Of a DNA stretch of 64,000 bases, positions 17,164-25,649 are shown piece after piece. The stretch's first letter is position 1. The number at the start of each line of letters is the position of its first letter. The DNA lies in assembly GCF_030719215.1 (NCBI RefSeq), contig NZ_CP120983.1, forward strand, positions 4,960,001 through 5,024,000, given 5' to 3'. Source of the DNA: Streptomyces sp. Alt3 (GTDB lineage: Bacteria > Actinomycetota > Actinomycetes > Streptomycetales > Streptomycetaceae). The notes beneath the pieces are model-generated. The model searched no databases. It saw only the letters and a list, made by a program, of their open reading frames with translations, and was not told the DNA's origin. Position numbers and translations under genes: made by a program.

Positions 17164-18030
17164 ATGAGCCGCAAAGCGCGCGTACTGTCCGGCCCCATGG
17201 CTTGGCGCAACGCCGTCAACGGCGTCCTTCAGCAACTCACCGGATACCAGCTCAGGCGTGCGACCGTGCCCGCTCCCCGGTCCGCCCCGGCGGCCACCCA
17301 GGCCCCGCCCGTGGTGAAGCCCGTCGTGGCGAAGCCGGCCGCGGTGAAGAAGCCGGCCCTGCCCGCGGACTACGACGACGAGGCGAAGGACATCATCCGT
17401 GCGGTGAAGCCGTACACGATGACCTCCCCGGAGCGGCTCAACGCCTTCGTCCTCGCGACCCGGCACATCGTCAGGCACAGGATCCCGGGAGACATCGTCG
17501 AGTGCGGTGTCTGGCGCGGGGGTTCCATGCAGGCCTGCGCGAAGACGCTCCTGTCGCTCGGCGAGACGGAACGGGACCTCTACCTCTTCGACACGTACGA
17601 GGGCATGACCCCGCCCACCGCGGAGGACCTGCGGCGGGACGGCAGGCCGGCCCGGGAACTGCTGGACGCGCAGGGCAAGGACCGGCCGATCTGGGCCGTG
17701 GCCTCCCTGGAGGACGTGCAGGCCGGGTTCGAGCAGGTCCCGTACCCGAAGGACCGCGTCCACTACGTGCAGGGCAAGGTCGAGGACACCGTCCCGGAGC
17801 GTGCGCCGGAGCAGATCTCCATCCTCCGGCTGGACACCGACTGGTACGCGTCGACCAAGCACGAGCTGCGGCACCTGTACGGCCGTCTGGTGAGCGGCGG
17901 TGTGCTGCTGATCGACGACTACGGCTACTGGCAGGGTTCGCGCCAGGCCGTGGACGAGTTCCTGGAGGAGACCGGCGAGCAACTCCTGCTGCTGCGCATG
18001 GACGAGGGCCGCATCGCCGTCAAACCCTGA
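17164..18030 (+). CDS. TylF/MycF-family O-methyltransferase
   Basis: A 288-residue enzyme of the macrocin O-methyltransferase (TylF/MycF) family, which methylates sugar hydroxyls using SAM and Mg2+. Visible motifs are DIVECGVWRGGSMQACAKTL (SAM loop), YLFDTYEGMTPP, LRLDTDWYAST (metal-binding aspartates) and VLLIDDYGYWQG. A basic, alanine/proline-rich N-terminal 60 residues precede the domain. ATG 17164 (MSRKARV) is preceded by a weak GAAAG site; the frame is open farther upstream but overlaps the preceding gene. It is followed by a clear terminator. A role in capping or decorating the wall polymer is inferred from the neighbours. Confidence 0.88.
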   Translation: MSRKARVLSGPMAWRNAVNGVLQQLTGYQLRRATVPAPRSAPAATQAPPVVKPVVAKPAAVKKPALPADYDDEAKDIIRAVKPYTMTSPERLNAFVLATRHIVRHRIPGDIVECGVWRGGSMQACAKTLLSLGETERDLYLFDTYEGMTPPTAEDLRRDGRPARELLDAQGKDRPIWAVASLEDVQAGFEQVPYPKDRVHYVQGKVEDTVPERAPEQISILRLDTDWYASTKHELRHLYGRLVSGGVLLIDDYGYWQGSRQAVDEFLEETGEQLLLLRMDEGRIAVKP

Positions 18031-18048
18031 GCGGGCGGTGCCCCGTCG

Positions 18049-18079
18049 CGAGCCCCGTGCCTCCCCGGCACGGGGCTCG
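18049..18079 (+). terminator. Terminator after the TylF-like methyltransferase
   Basis: A perfect 13-bp stem (18049-18061 with 18067-18079), TCCCC loop, followed by TTCC. It ends the 14218-18030 gene run, so the next fusion gene needs its own promoter. Confidence 0.8.
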
Positions 18080-18118
18080 TTCCACTAGAGGAAGTATGTT
18101 CGTCCGTCCGGAAGGATC

Positions 18119-21100
18119 GTGCGCAGCGTCATGGCACCCCGTCTCACCGTCGTCGTCCCGCTCTACAACGTCGAGGAGTACCTCGGAGCCTGCCTGGAGT
18201 CGCTCGCCGGACAGACCATGGCCGACCTGGAGGTCGTCATGGTCGACGACGGCTCGACGGACGGAAGTGCCGATGTGGCACTGGAGTTCTCCCGGCGCGA
18301 CCCGCGCTTCCGGCTGATCCGGCAGAAGAACGAAGGGCTCGGGGCGGCACGCAACGCGGGGGCCGGGCAGGCGCATCCGGACGCCGTGTTCCTGACGTTC
18401 GTGGACAGCGACGACATCGTGCCGCCGGGCGCCTTCGCCAGGATGGTCGGCGAACTCGACGCCTCCGGCTCGGACTTCGCGACGGGCAACGTCCTGAGGC
18501 TCCGGGCGAACGGACTGCTCGAACAGTCCCCGATGTTCCGCAGGCCGATGGAGAGGGCCCGCCGGGCCACCCACGTCACCCGGGACTGGATCCTGCTGGG
18601 CGACCGCATCGCGTGCAACAAGGTCTTCCGCAGGTCCTTCTGGGACCAGCACGCCTTCGCCTTCCCGACGGGTGTCCTGTACGAGGACATCGCGGTGGTC
18701 CTGCCGGCCCACTTCCTGGCGCGGAGCGTCGACGTCGTGGAGGAGCCGGTCTACCACTGGCGGGACCGCGACGGCTCGATCACCACCCGGCGCGCGGTGG
18801 CCCGGGGCATCCGCGACCGGGTCACGGCGGTGTCCACGGTGAGCCGTTTCCTCGCGGACCGGGACATGGGCGACGCGAAGCGGCGTTACGACGAGCACGC
18901 GCTCTCGGGAGACCTCTGGCTGTTCATCGAGGCGCTCCCGGAGGGCGACGAGGACTTCCACGAGGCCTTCCTCACGCACGCCAACGCCTTCGCCGACACG
19001 GTCGACCCCGCCGTCCTCGACGGACTGCCCCTGCACCTGCGGGTCAAGTGGCAGCTGATCCGGGAGCGCAGGACGGCGGAGCTGCTCGCGCTCCTGGCCC
19101 ATGAGTCCACGGACCGCGACACCTTTCACGTCCGGGGGTGGCTGCGGCCGCGGGCCGGGTATCCGGGCGTCGTCGCACCCCTGCCGGGCAAGGTCACCGC
19201 GCTGTCCGCCGAGGACCTCCCCGTGCACGCGCACCTCACCGAGGCGGTGTGGCGGGACGGGCTGCTGCACCTCAAGGGGTACGCGTACGTCCGCAACGCC
19301 CCGGGAGGGCCGGTGGGGGCGGGCTGGCTGAGGTCGGGCCGCCGGCTGGTCCCGCTCCGGCTGCACAGGACGGTGACCGACGAAGCGGCGGCCGGATCGG
19401 GCCGTTCGCTGCACGGTTACGAACGCTCCGGTTTCGAGACGGTCCTCGACCCGCGCCGGCTCGTCACCCGGGCGACCGCGCGGGGCACCCGCACCCTGTG
19501 GAAGCTGGAATCCGTCGTCGTCGGCGCCGGACGGCCGCGCCGTGGACCGATGCGGCTGCTCGGCAATCCGGCCGCGCCCGCGGTGCGGTACGTCGACGAG
19601 CGCACCCGGGTCGTCCCGCTGCTCTCCGGGAACAAGCTGGAGCTGCGCGCCGAGCGGGTCGACGCCGTGCTCGCCGGCCACGGGCCGACGGACGCCGGTG
19701 ACGGGATCAGGATCGCGGTGCGGCTGATGTGCGGGGAGGCGCCGACGGTCCTGTGTCTCCAGGAGTGGCGTACGAAGGAGATCCGCGAGTTCCCCCTGGC
19801 GGCGGACGAGGGCTCGGACGGCCGCACCGTCGTCGCCGAGGTGCCGCTGATGACGTTCCGGGGCTCCGACGGTGACTGGGGCGTCCAGCTCACCGGCGGG
19901 ACGCGCCGGCTGCCGGTCGCCGCCCGCCCGGAGACCGACGCCGCGCGCTACCCGCTGCCCGGCGGCCGTGAGGTCTATGCCGCCGCGAATCCCTCCGGGG
20001 ACCTGGTGCTCACCGACCGGGACGTGCGGCCCGTCATCACTGTCACGTCCTGGGCCGATGGCACGGGTCTGGTCCTCGAAGGGACCTTCCCCGCGGTGCG
20101 TTACCACACCGACGAGCTGGTCCTGCGGCACAGCGGACACCAGGAGGAGCACACCTTCGCCGTGGAGCGCACGGGCGCAGGGTTCCGTGTGGTGCTGTCC
20201 CCCGGGTCCGTCGACGGCCCCGGAGGTGTGCTGCCGCTCGCCGAAGGCCGGTGGTACCCCTTCCTCCGGCAAGTGGGCGAGACCGACCCGGAGCGCTATT
20301 TCCCGCTGCGCGTGGTGCACCAGTTGCACGCCGGGCTGCCGCTGTGGCGGGAGGAGGGAGGACGCCGCTTCACCCTGGAGCGGCGCTTCCACGACCGGCT
20401 CTCCCTGCGGTCCGGCAGTGCCCTGGCACCGGCGGAGCGGGGCGCGTACGGGCAGCGGCTGCTGCGCGAGCGCTGGGCGGGCGCGCGCGGGGAGGAGCTG
20501 CGCGACGCCGTGCTGTACTCCAGCTTCGACGGGCGGCAGTACTCCGACTCGCCCCGCGCCGTCCACGAGGAGCTGGCCCGGCGCGGCACCGGCGTCGAAC
20601 ACCTCTGGGTGGTCCGGGACCAGCAGGCCGTCGTCCCCGCCGGGGTGCGCGCCGTGGCCCTGCACAGCGCCGAGTGGCACGAGGCCCTGGCCCGGAGCCG
20701 GTGGATCGTCACCAACACCCAGCTGCCCGAGTGGTTCGAACGTGCGGACGGTCAGTTCGTCGTCCAGACCTGGCACGGCACCCCGCTGAAGCGCATCGGC
20801 CGCGACCTGGCCGGAACCGCCTTCGCGGACACCGCGTACATGGAGTCCATGCCGCGGCGGGCCGCCCAGTGGAGCGTGCTCGTGTCGCCGAACAGCTTCT
20901 CCACACCGATCCTGCGCCGCGCTTTCGGTCACACGGGCGAGGTGCTCGAATGCGGCTACCCGCGCAACGACCTGCTGTACGCCCCCGACCGGGCGAAGAC
21001 GGCCGACGCGGTCCGGCGGTCGCTCGCCGTGCCCGACGGCAAGCGGGTCGTCCTGTACGCCCCGACCTGGCGCGAGGACCGGCCCAAGCACGGCGGCCGC

Positions 21101-21583
21101 TACGGGCTCGACCTCCAACTGGACCTGCGACAGGCGCGGAAGGCGCTCGGCGAGGACCACGTCCTGCTGGTGCGCCGCCACTACCTGGTCGGTGGGAGTG
21201 TCCCGGAGAGCGACTTCGTCCGTGACGTGTCGCGCCACCCCGACGTCGCCGAGCTGATGCTGATCAGCGATGTGCTGGTCACGGACTACTCGTCCCTGAT
21301 GTTCGACTTCGCCCAGACGGGCCTGCCCATGCTGTTCCACACCTACGACCTGGAGCACTACCGCGACACCCTGCGCGGTTTCTGCTTCGACTTCGAGAAC
21401 CGGGCGCCCGGCCCGCTGATCACCGACTCGGCGGCGGTGGTCGAGGCACTGCGCGACCCGGACGCCGCGACCGCGGGCCACCGTGAGGCGTACGCCCGCT
21501 TCCGTGAGGCCTTCTGCGACTTCGACGACGGGACCGCCGCCGCACGGGTCGTGGACCTGATGCTGAAGGGGGCCCAGGCATGA
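18119..21583 (+). CDS. GT2 glycosyltransferase / CDP-glycerol glycerophosphotransferase fusion (full-length)
   Basis: A 1154-residue protein with all motifs intact. The GT2 domain (about 1-235) has VVVPLYN, VVMVDDGSTDGS and VDSDD. A beta-rich central region covers about 330-760. The C-terminal TagF domain carries TWHGTPLKRIG, GYPRND, YAPTWRE, VRRHY and DYSSLMFDFA. It is probably bifunctional, adding a hexose and a polyol phosphate to the repeating unit of a wall polymer at the inner membrane face. The start is either GTG 18119, 3 nt after GGAAGG, or ATG 18131; the second has better spacing for initiation. Its stop overlaps the next start (ATGA), so the following fusion gene is coupled to it. 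Confidence 0.9.
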   Translation: MRSVMAPRLTVVVPLYNVEEYLGACLESLAGQTMADLEVVMVDDGSTDGSADVALEFSRRDPRFRLIRQKNEGLGAARNAGAGQAHPDAVFLTFVDSDDIVPPGAFARMVGELDASGSDFATGNVLRLRANGLLEQSPMFRRPMERARRATHVTRDWILLGDRIACNKVFRRSFWDQHAFAFPTGVLYEDIAVVLPAHFLARSVDVVEEPVYHWRDRDGSITTRRAVARGIRDRVTAVSTVSRFLADRDMGDAKRRYDEHALSGDLWLFIEALPEGDEDFHEAFLTHANAFADTVDPAVLDGLPLHLRVKWQLIRERRTAELLALLAHESTDRDTFHVRGWLRPRAGYPGVVAPLPGKVTALSAEDLPVHAHLTEAVWRDGLLHLKGYAYVRNAPGGPVGAGWLRSGRRLVPLRLHRTVTDEAAAGSGRSLHGYERSGFETVLDPRRLVTRATARGTRTLWKLESVVVGAGRPRRGPMRLLGNPAAPAVRYVDERTRVVPLLSGNKLELRAERVDAVLAGHGPTDAGDGIRIAVRLMCGEAPTVLCLQEWRTKEIREFPLAADEGSDGRTVVAEVPLMTFRGSDGDWGVQLTGGTRRLPVAARPETDAARYPLPGGREVYAAANPSGDLVLTDRDVRPVITVTSWADGTGLVLEGTFPAVRYHTDELVLRHSGHQEEHTFAVERTGAGFRVVLSPGSVDGPGGVLPLAEGRWYPFLRQVGETDPERYFPLRVVHQLHAGLPLWREEGGRRFTLERRFHDRLSLRSGSALAPAERGAYGQRLLRERWAGARGEELRDAVLYSSFDGRQYSDSPRAVHEELARRGTGVEHLWVVRDQQAVVPAGVRAVALHSAEWHEALARSRWIVTNTQLPEWFERADGQFVVQTWHGTPLKRIGRDLAGTAFADTAYMESMPRRAAQWSVLVSPNSFSTPILRRAFGHTGEVLECGYPRNDLLYAPDRAKTADAVRRSLAVPDGKRVVLYAPTWREDRPKHGGRYGLDLQLDLRQARKALGEDHVLLVRRHYLVGGSVPESDFVRDVSRHPDVAELMLISDVLVTDYSSLMFDFAQTGLPMLFHTYDLEHYRDTLRGFCFDFENRAPGPLITDSAAVVEALRDPDAATAGHREAYARFREAFCDFDDGTAAARVVDLMLKGAQA

Positions 21584-24426
21584 GCACGCCCGACTTCAGC
21601 TGTGTGATCACCGCCGGTGAGGGCGGGGAGGAGGCACTGGCCGCCTCCCTCGAATCCGTGCTGGAACAGAGCATGCGCGCCGTCGAGGCCGTCGTCGTGC
21701 TGCCCTCCGGGGCCCCTGCCGCGCTGCGCGCGGCGGCCGGGACACAGGCCGGACGCTTCCCGGACCGGGTCCGGGTGCTCGACCCCGGCACGGACCGCGC
21801 CGCCTCGCTGCGCAACACCGGTCTGGACGCGGCGCGCGGCACCTACGTACTCGTGCTCGATGCCGGTGAACGCCTCCAGCGGCACGCCTGCCGCAACCTC
21901 TGGGAGGCCGGGACGCGTACCCGTGCCGATCTCGTCGCCGGGCGCTGGAGCCGTCTCACCGGGGACGGGACGAAGGAACGCGAACCCTCCTGGCAGCAAC
22001 CGCTGTTCGCACGCTCCCGCACCGTCGCCCGGTTCACCGAAGCCCCCGAACTGGCCGTGCGCGACGCTCTGCTGACCGGATTCTGCGTACGCCGCGCGGC
22101 ACTGGAACGCCATGCCCTTCGCTACGACGAGGACCTCACCCACAGCGCGGTCCTGTTCGGTCCCCTGGTGGCGGCCGTGGTCGGCCGGATCGCACTCGTA
22201 CGCCGTCGGATCGTCTCGGGGCGGGCCGCGCCCGACGCCGGCCGGGATCTCGCCGGGCTCGTCGAGGCGCACCGGCGTGTGTGCCATGTGCTGGTGGCCC
22301 AGGGACTGGCGGGACTGCGCGAGGAGCGGGACCGGGCCTTCCTGCTGGACCACCTCGTGCCGCTCGTGCGGACCTTCCCCGAACGGCCCGCCGCCGCCCG
22401 CGAACGCATTGCGGCGACGGCGGCCCGGGTGCTGCCCGACGTCGTCCCCGAACCGGTCCTGCTGACCCTGCCGCCCGTCGAGCGCGTCGGCGTCCGGCTG
22501 CTGGAGCGGGGCGACGCGGACGGGGTGCTCACGGCGGCGTACGCGCTGCGGCGCAGGGGTGCCGTGGCAGCGCCCCTCTCGCTGAAGGACGACGGCCGGG
22601 TGTACTGGCACGGCGGCCCCGACCCCGTGCTGGACGTCACCGGACTCGGCCACCAGTACCGGCCGTTCGGCGAGCTGCGGCTGATGAACCGGGTCACCCG
22701 CTACGAGGCGCACGGCAGCCGGGTCCTGCTCGCGGGCCGGCTCGTCCTGCCCTCCCACACCGGGCCCGACCCGGACGGCCCCCTCACCGCCCGTCTCGAG
22801 TTCCGCGTACGCGACGGCTCCCGCACCTTCCGCGCCTCGGTCGACTCGCTGCGGCCCGACGCGACCGGGATCAGCTGGTCCACCGGCCTCGACGTGACGC
22901 GCCTGCTTCGCCCCTTCGGCCCGCGCGACACGGTGTGGGACGCGCGGATGGTGGTGGAGGACGGCCGGACCAGCTCGGTGAGCGACCTCTTCGCGCCGCA
23001 CGACCTCGTCGGGCCCGGGGACCGTTCCCCCGCCCGGCCGCGGCTGGGCAGGACGACCGGGGACACCTGGCAGCCCTACATCACTCTCCGGGACCATCTG
23101 GCACTCAGGCTCGAAGCCCGGCACCGCCCCGCCCGCACGGCCCGGCGGCTGGTCCACTACGCCACCCACTTCCGCCCCGCACGCCGGCTGAGGCTGGCGC
23201 TGCGCGCCCTGGGCAGACGCCGGGACCGGTTGCACGCGAGGGGCTTCAAGACCGCGGTGTACCGCTCCTGGCTGCTGCGACTGCCCGCGCGCAAGGGGTC
23301 GGTGGTCTTCGAGAGCCACATGGGCACCTGCTACGGCGACAGTCCCCGCGCCGTCCACGAGGAGGTACGCGCCCGAGGGCTCCGGCTGCGCCCCGTCTGG
23401 GCGTACGCCGATTCCACGGAGGGCTTCCCCACGGACGCCCGGCTCGTGCGCCGCTGGTCCTGGCGCTATCTGTGGGCCCTCGCCAGGGCGGAGTACTGGG
23501 TCGACAACCAGGGGTTCCCGCAGAACCTCGACAAGCCCTCCGGCACGACCTACCTCCAGACCTGGCACGGGTCGGCGTACAAGCGCATGGGTTTCGACGA
23601 GACCCGGGTGCGCCTGCAGAACACCCCTCAGCGCGAACGGCTCCAGCAGGCCGTGCAACGCTTCGACCACTTCCTCGTACGCTCCGAGCACGACGAGCGC
23701 ACACTGGCCCGTGCCTACCGGCTGCCCGAGCGGACGCTGCTGCGCACCGGGTACCCCCGCAACGACGTCCTGCTCGCCGCACGCGCGCGGGACGAGGCCG
23801 AGGGGCGGCTGCCCCGGCCGGCGCTCGCGGCCGAGCTCGGCCTGCCCGACCACCGCAAGGTCGTGCTGTACGCGCCGACCTTCCGGGGCGGGCCGGGCAG
23901 GCGCAAGCGACAGCGGCTCCTGCTGGACGCGGCGCGATTCGCGGAACGCTTCGGCGACAGGTACACGCTGCTGGTGCGGGCGCACTACCTGGAGGCGGCG
24001 AGTCTCCCGGCGTGCCCGCCGGGGACGGTCGTGGACGTCTCGCGTCACCACGACGTCAGCGAACTCCTCGCGCTCACCGACGTCCTGGTCACGGACTACT
24101 CGTCGATCATGTTCGACTACGCCCTCCTGGACCGCCCGATCGTCCTCTTCGCCCCCGATCTCGACGCCTACGCCGCGGAGCGGGGCAGCTACTTCGACCT
24201 GCGGGAGAAGGCGCCGGGACCCGTGACGGCGACCGAGGAGGAGCTGTTCGCCGTGCTGGAGCGGCTGAAGACCGCCGACACCGGGTTCCAGGAGCGACGC
24301 GCCGCGTTCGCCGAGGAGTTCGGCGCCTACGACCGGGGGGACGCGGCCCGCGCGGTGGTCGACACCGTGTTCGCCCGGCACGTCACCCCTTCCCGCACCG
24401 TCCCTACCGGGGAGGCCGGCCGATGA
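21580..24426 (+). CDS. CDP-glycerol glycerophosphotransferase with decayed N-terminal GT2 domain
   Basis: A 948-residue protein. The N-terminus follows the GT2 outline (FSCVITAGEGGEEALAASLESV) but the two sugar-nucleotide motifs are lost: VVLPSGAPAAL replaces VDDGSTDG and VLDAGERL replaces the DxD. It is therefore probably a pseudo-glycosyltransferase. A middle beta-sandwich-like region follows (about residues 340-480), then an intact TagF domain: DNQGFP, TWHGSAYKRMG, GYPRND, YAPTFRG, VRAHY and DYSSIMFDYA. It should transfer polyol phosphate from a CDP donor during wall polymer synthesis. It is translationally coupled at both ends by ATGA overlaps, to the upstream fusion gene and to the downstream GT4. 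Confidence 0.87.
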   Translation: MSTPDFSCVITAGEGGEEALAASLESVLEQSMRAVEAVVVLPSGAPAALRAAAGTQAGRFPDRVRVLDPGTDRAASLRNTGLDAARGTYVLVLDAGERLQRHACRNLWEAGTRTRADLVAGRWSRLTGDGTKEREPSWQQPLFARSRTVARFTEAPELAVRDALLTGFCVRRAALERHALRYDEDLTHSAVLFGPLVAAVVGRIALVRRRIVSGRAAPDAGRDLAGLVEAHRRVCHVLVAQGLAGLREERDRAFLLDHLVPLVRTFPERPAAARERIAATAARVLPDVVPEPVLLTLPPVERVGVRLLERGDADGVLTAAYALRRRGAVAAPLSLKDDGRVYWHGGPDPVLDVTGLGHQYRPFGELRLMNRVTRYEAHGSRVLLAGRLVLPSHTGPDPDGPLTARLEFRVRDGSRTFRASVDSLRPDATGISWSTGLDVTRLLRPFGPRDTVWDARMVVEDGRTSSVSDLFAPHDLVGPGDRSPARPRLGRTTGDTWQPYITLRDHLALRLEARHRPARTARRLVHYATHFRPARRLRLALRALGRRRDRLHARGFKTAVYRSWLLRLPARKGSVVFESHMGTCYGDSPRAVHEEVRARGLRLRPVWAYADSTEGFPTDARLVRRWSWRYLWALARAEYWVDNQGFPQNLDKPSGTTYLQTWHGSAYKRMGFDETRVRLQNTPQRERLQQAVQRFDHFLVRSEHDERTLARAYRLPERTLLRTGYPRNDVLLAARARDEAEGRLPRPALAAELGLPDHRKVVLYAPTFRGGPGRRKRQRLLLDAARFAERFGDRYTLLVRAHYLEAASLPACPPGTVVDVSRHHDVSELLALTDVLVTDYSSIMFDYALLDRPIVLFAPDLDAYAAERGSYFDLREKAPGPVTATEEELFAVLERLKTADTGFQERRAAFAEEFGAYDRGDAARAVVDTVFARHVTPSRTVPTGEAGR

Positions 24427-25571
24427 GCGGCAGCCGTGACATCTTCATCGTGTCCAACAGCACCGACGAGCTCGGCGGGGTGACGGGCTGGATGCACCGG
24501 ACCGCCCAGTTGTTCCAGGAGTCGGGCCACCGGGTGCACACCGTCGGCGTCCACGCCGCCGAGCGGAAGATGGCCCTGCCCGATCCGCCCGGTTACCCCG
24601 TGACCGCTCTCCACCCGGCGCACCCTGCGACCCCCTGGGCGCCCAAGGGGCTGCGGGACCGCTTCCGTATCCCCGCCCGGCGGGCCGAGGCCCGCCGCGT
24701 CGTACGTAAACGGCGTGCCGTCGACCAGCTCTCGGAGATCTTCCGGGGGGCCCGGCCCGGTGGGGTGGTGATCGTCAGCCAGGTCTGGGCGATGGAATGG
24801 GTCGGAGAGGCGGACACCGGAGGGCTCCGGGTCATCGGGATGAGCCACGAGTCCTACGACTACTCCCGTGCGAGCCACCGCTACCGCTGGATCAGGAACC
24901 ACTATCCGTCGCTCGACCACTGGCTCGTCCTGACGGCGGAGGACGCCGACAAGTGGGCGGGCGACGGGATGAACAACGTCGGTTTCATGCCCAACGCCCT
25001 GGCCGGGCTGCCCGAGGTGCCGTCCCCGCGCCGCGAGAAGTCCGTGGCGAGCATCGGCCGGCTCAGCGACCAGAAGGGCATCGACATGCTCCTGGACGCC
25101 TGGGCACTCGTGGCTCCGCAGCGTCCCGACTGGCGACTGGACGTGTACGGCACCGGGGAGGACGAGACGCAGCTCAGAACGCAGTGCACCGCCCTGGGCC
25201 TCGACACCTCCGTCGACTGGCGGGGGCGCACGGACGACGTCCCCGGAGCGCTGGCGGAGTCCTCCGTCTTCGTCCAGTCCTCACGCGGCGAGGGCTTCCC
25301 GCTCGCGCTGCTGGAAGCCATGGCCAGCGGCGTTCCGTGTGCGGCGTTCGACTGCGCGCCGGGCGTACGGGAGATCATCCGCGACGGCGAGGACGGGCTG
25401 CTCGCGCCCGCCGGTGACATCGGGGCCCTCGCCGACCGGCTGCTCCGGCTCACCGGCAACCCCCGGATGCGGGACGCGATGGGCGACCGGGCGCGGACCA
25501 ACGTCCAGCGGTTCTCCGAGGCGGAGACCATGGGCCGCTGGGAAGAGCTGTTCGCCCTCCTGGAGCGCTGA
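24423..25571 (+). CDS. GT4-family glycosyltransferase
   Basis: A 382-residue GT-B enzyme. The N-terminal acceptor domain begins DIFIVSNSTDELGGVTGWMHR. The linker motif is VASIGRLSDQKGIDMLLDAW, and the donor site has the retaining GT4 motif SSRGEGFPLALLEAMASGVPC with the E-x7-E glutamates. GT4 enzymes transfer a sugar from a nucleotide donor with retention; in Gram-positive teichoic acid loci they often glycosylate the polymer (TagE-like). The gene starts with ATG 24423 overlapping the previous stop and closes the 18119-25571 coupled run. Donor and acceptor sugars cannot be told from the sequence. Confidence 0.88.
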   Translation: MSGSRDIFIVSNSTDELGGVTGWMHRTAQLFQESGHRVHTVGVHAAERKMALPDPPGYPVTALHPAHPATPWAPKGLRDRFRIPARRAEARRVVRKRRAVDQLSEIFRGARPGGVVIVSQVWAMEWVGEADTGGLRVIGMSHESYDYSRASHRYRWIRNHYPSLDHWLVLTAEDADKWAGDGMNNVGFMPNALAGLPEVPSPRREKSVASIGRLSDQKGIDMLLDAWALVAPQRPDWRLDVYGTGEDETQLRTQCTALGLDTSVDWRGRTDDVPGALAESSVFVQSSRGEGFPLALLEAMASGVPCAAFDCAPGVREIIRDGEDGLLAPAGDIGALADRLLRLTGNPRMRDAMGDRARTNVQRFSEAETMGRWEELFALLER

Positions 25572-25649
25572 CCGGGCAGACGCCGCCCTCGGCCGGGCCC
25601 GTGCCCCCGGGCCCGTGCCGCGCGTGTCCTGTGCACCCGGGCCCGGGCG

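Noticed and set aside
25572..25649. Terminator between the convergent GT4 and GT/TagF genes
   Set aside because: Several overlapping GGGCCC repeats allow many weak foldings, but no single convincing stem-loop.
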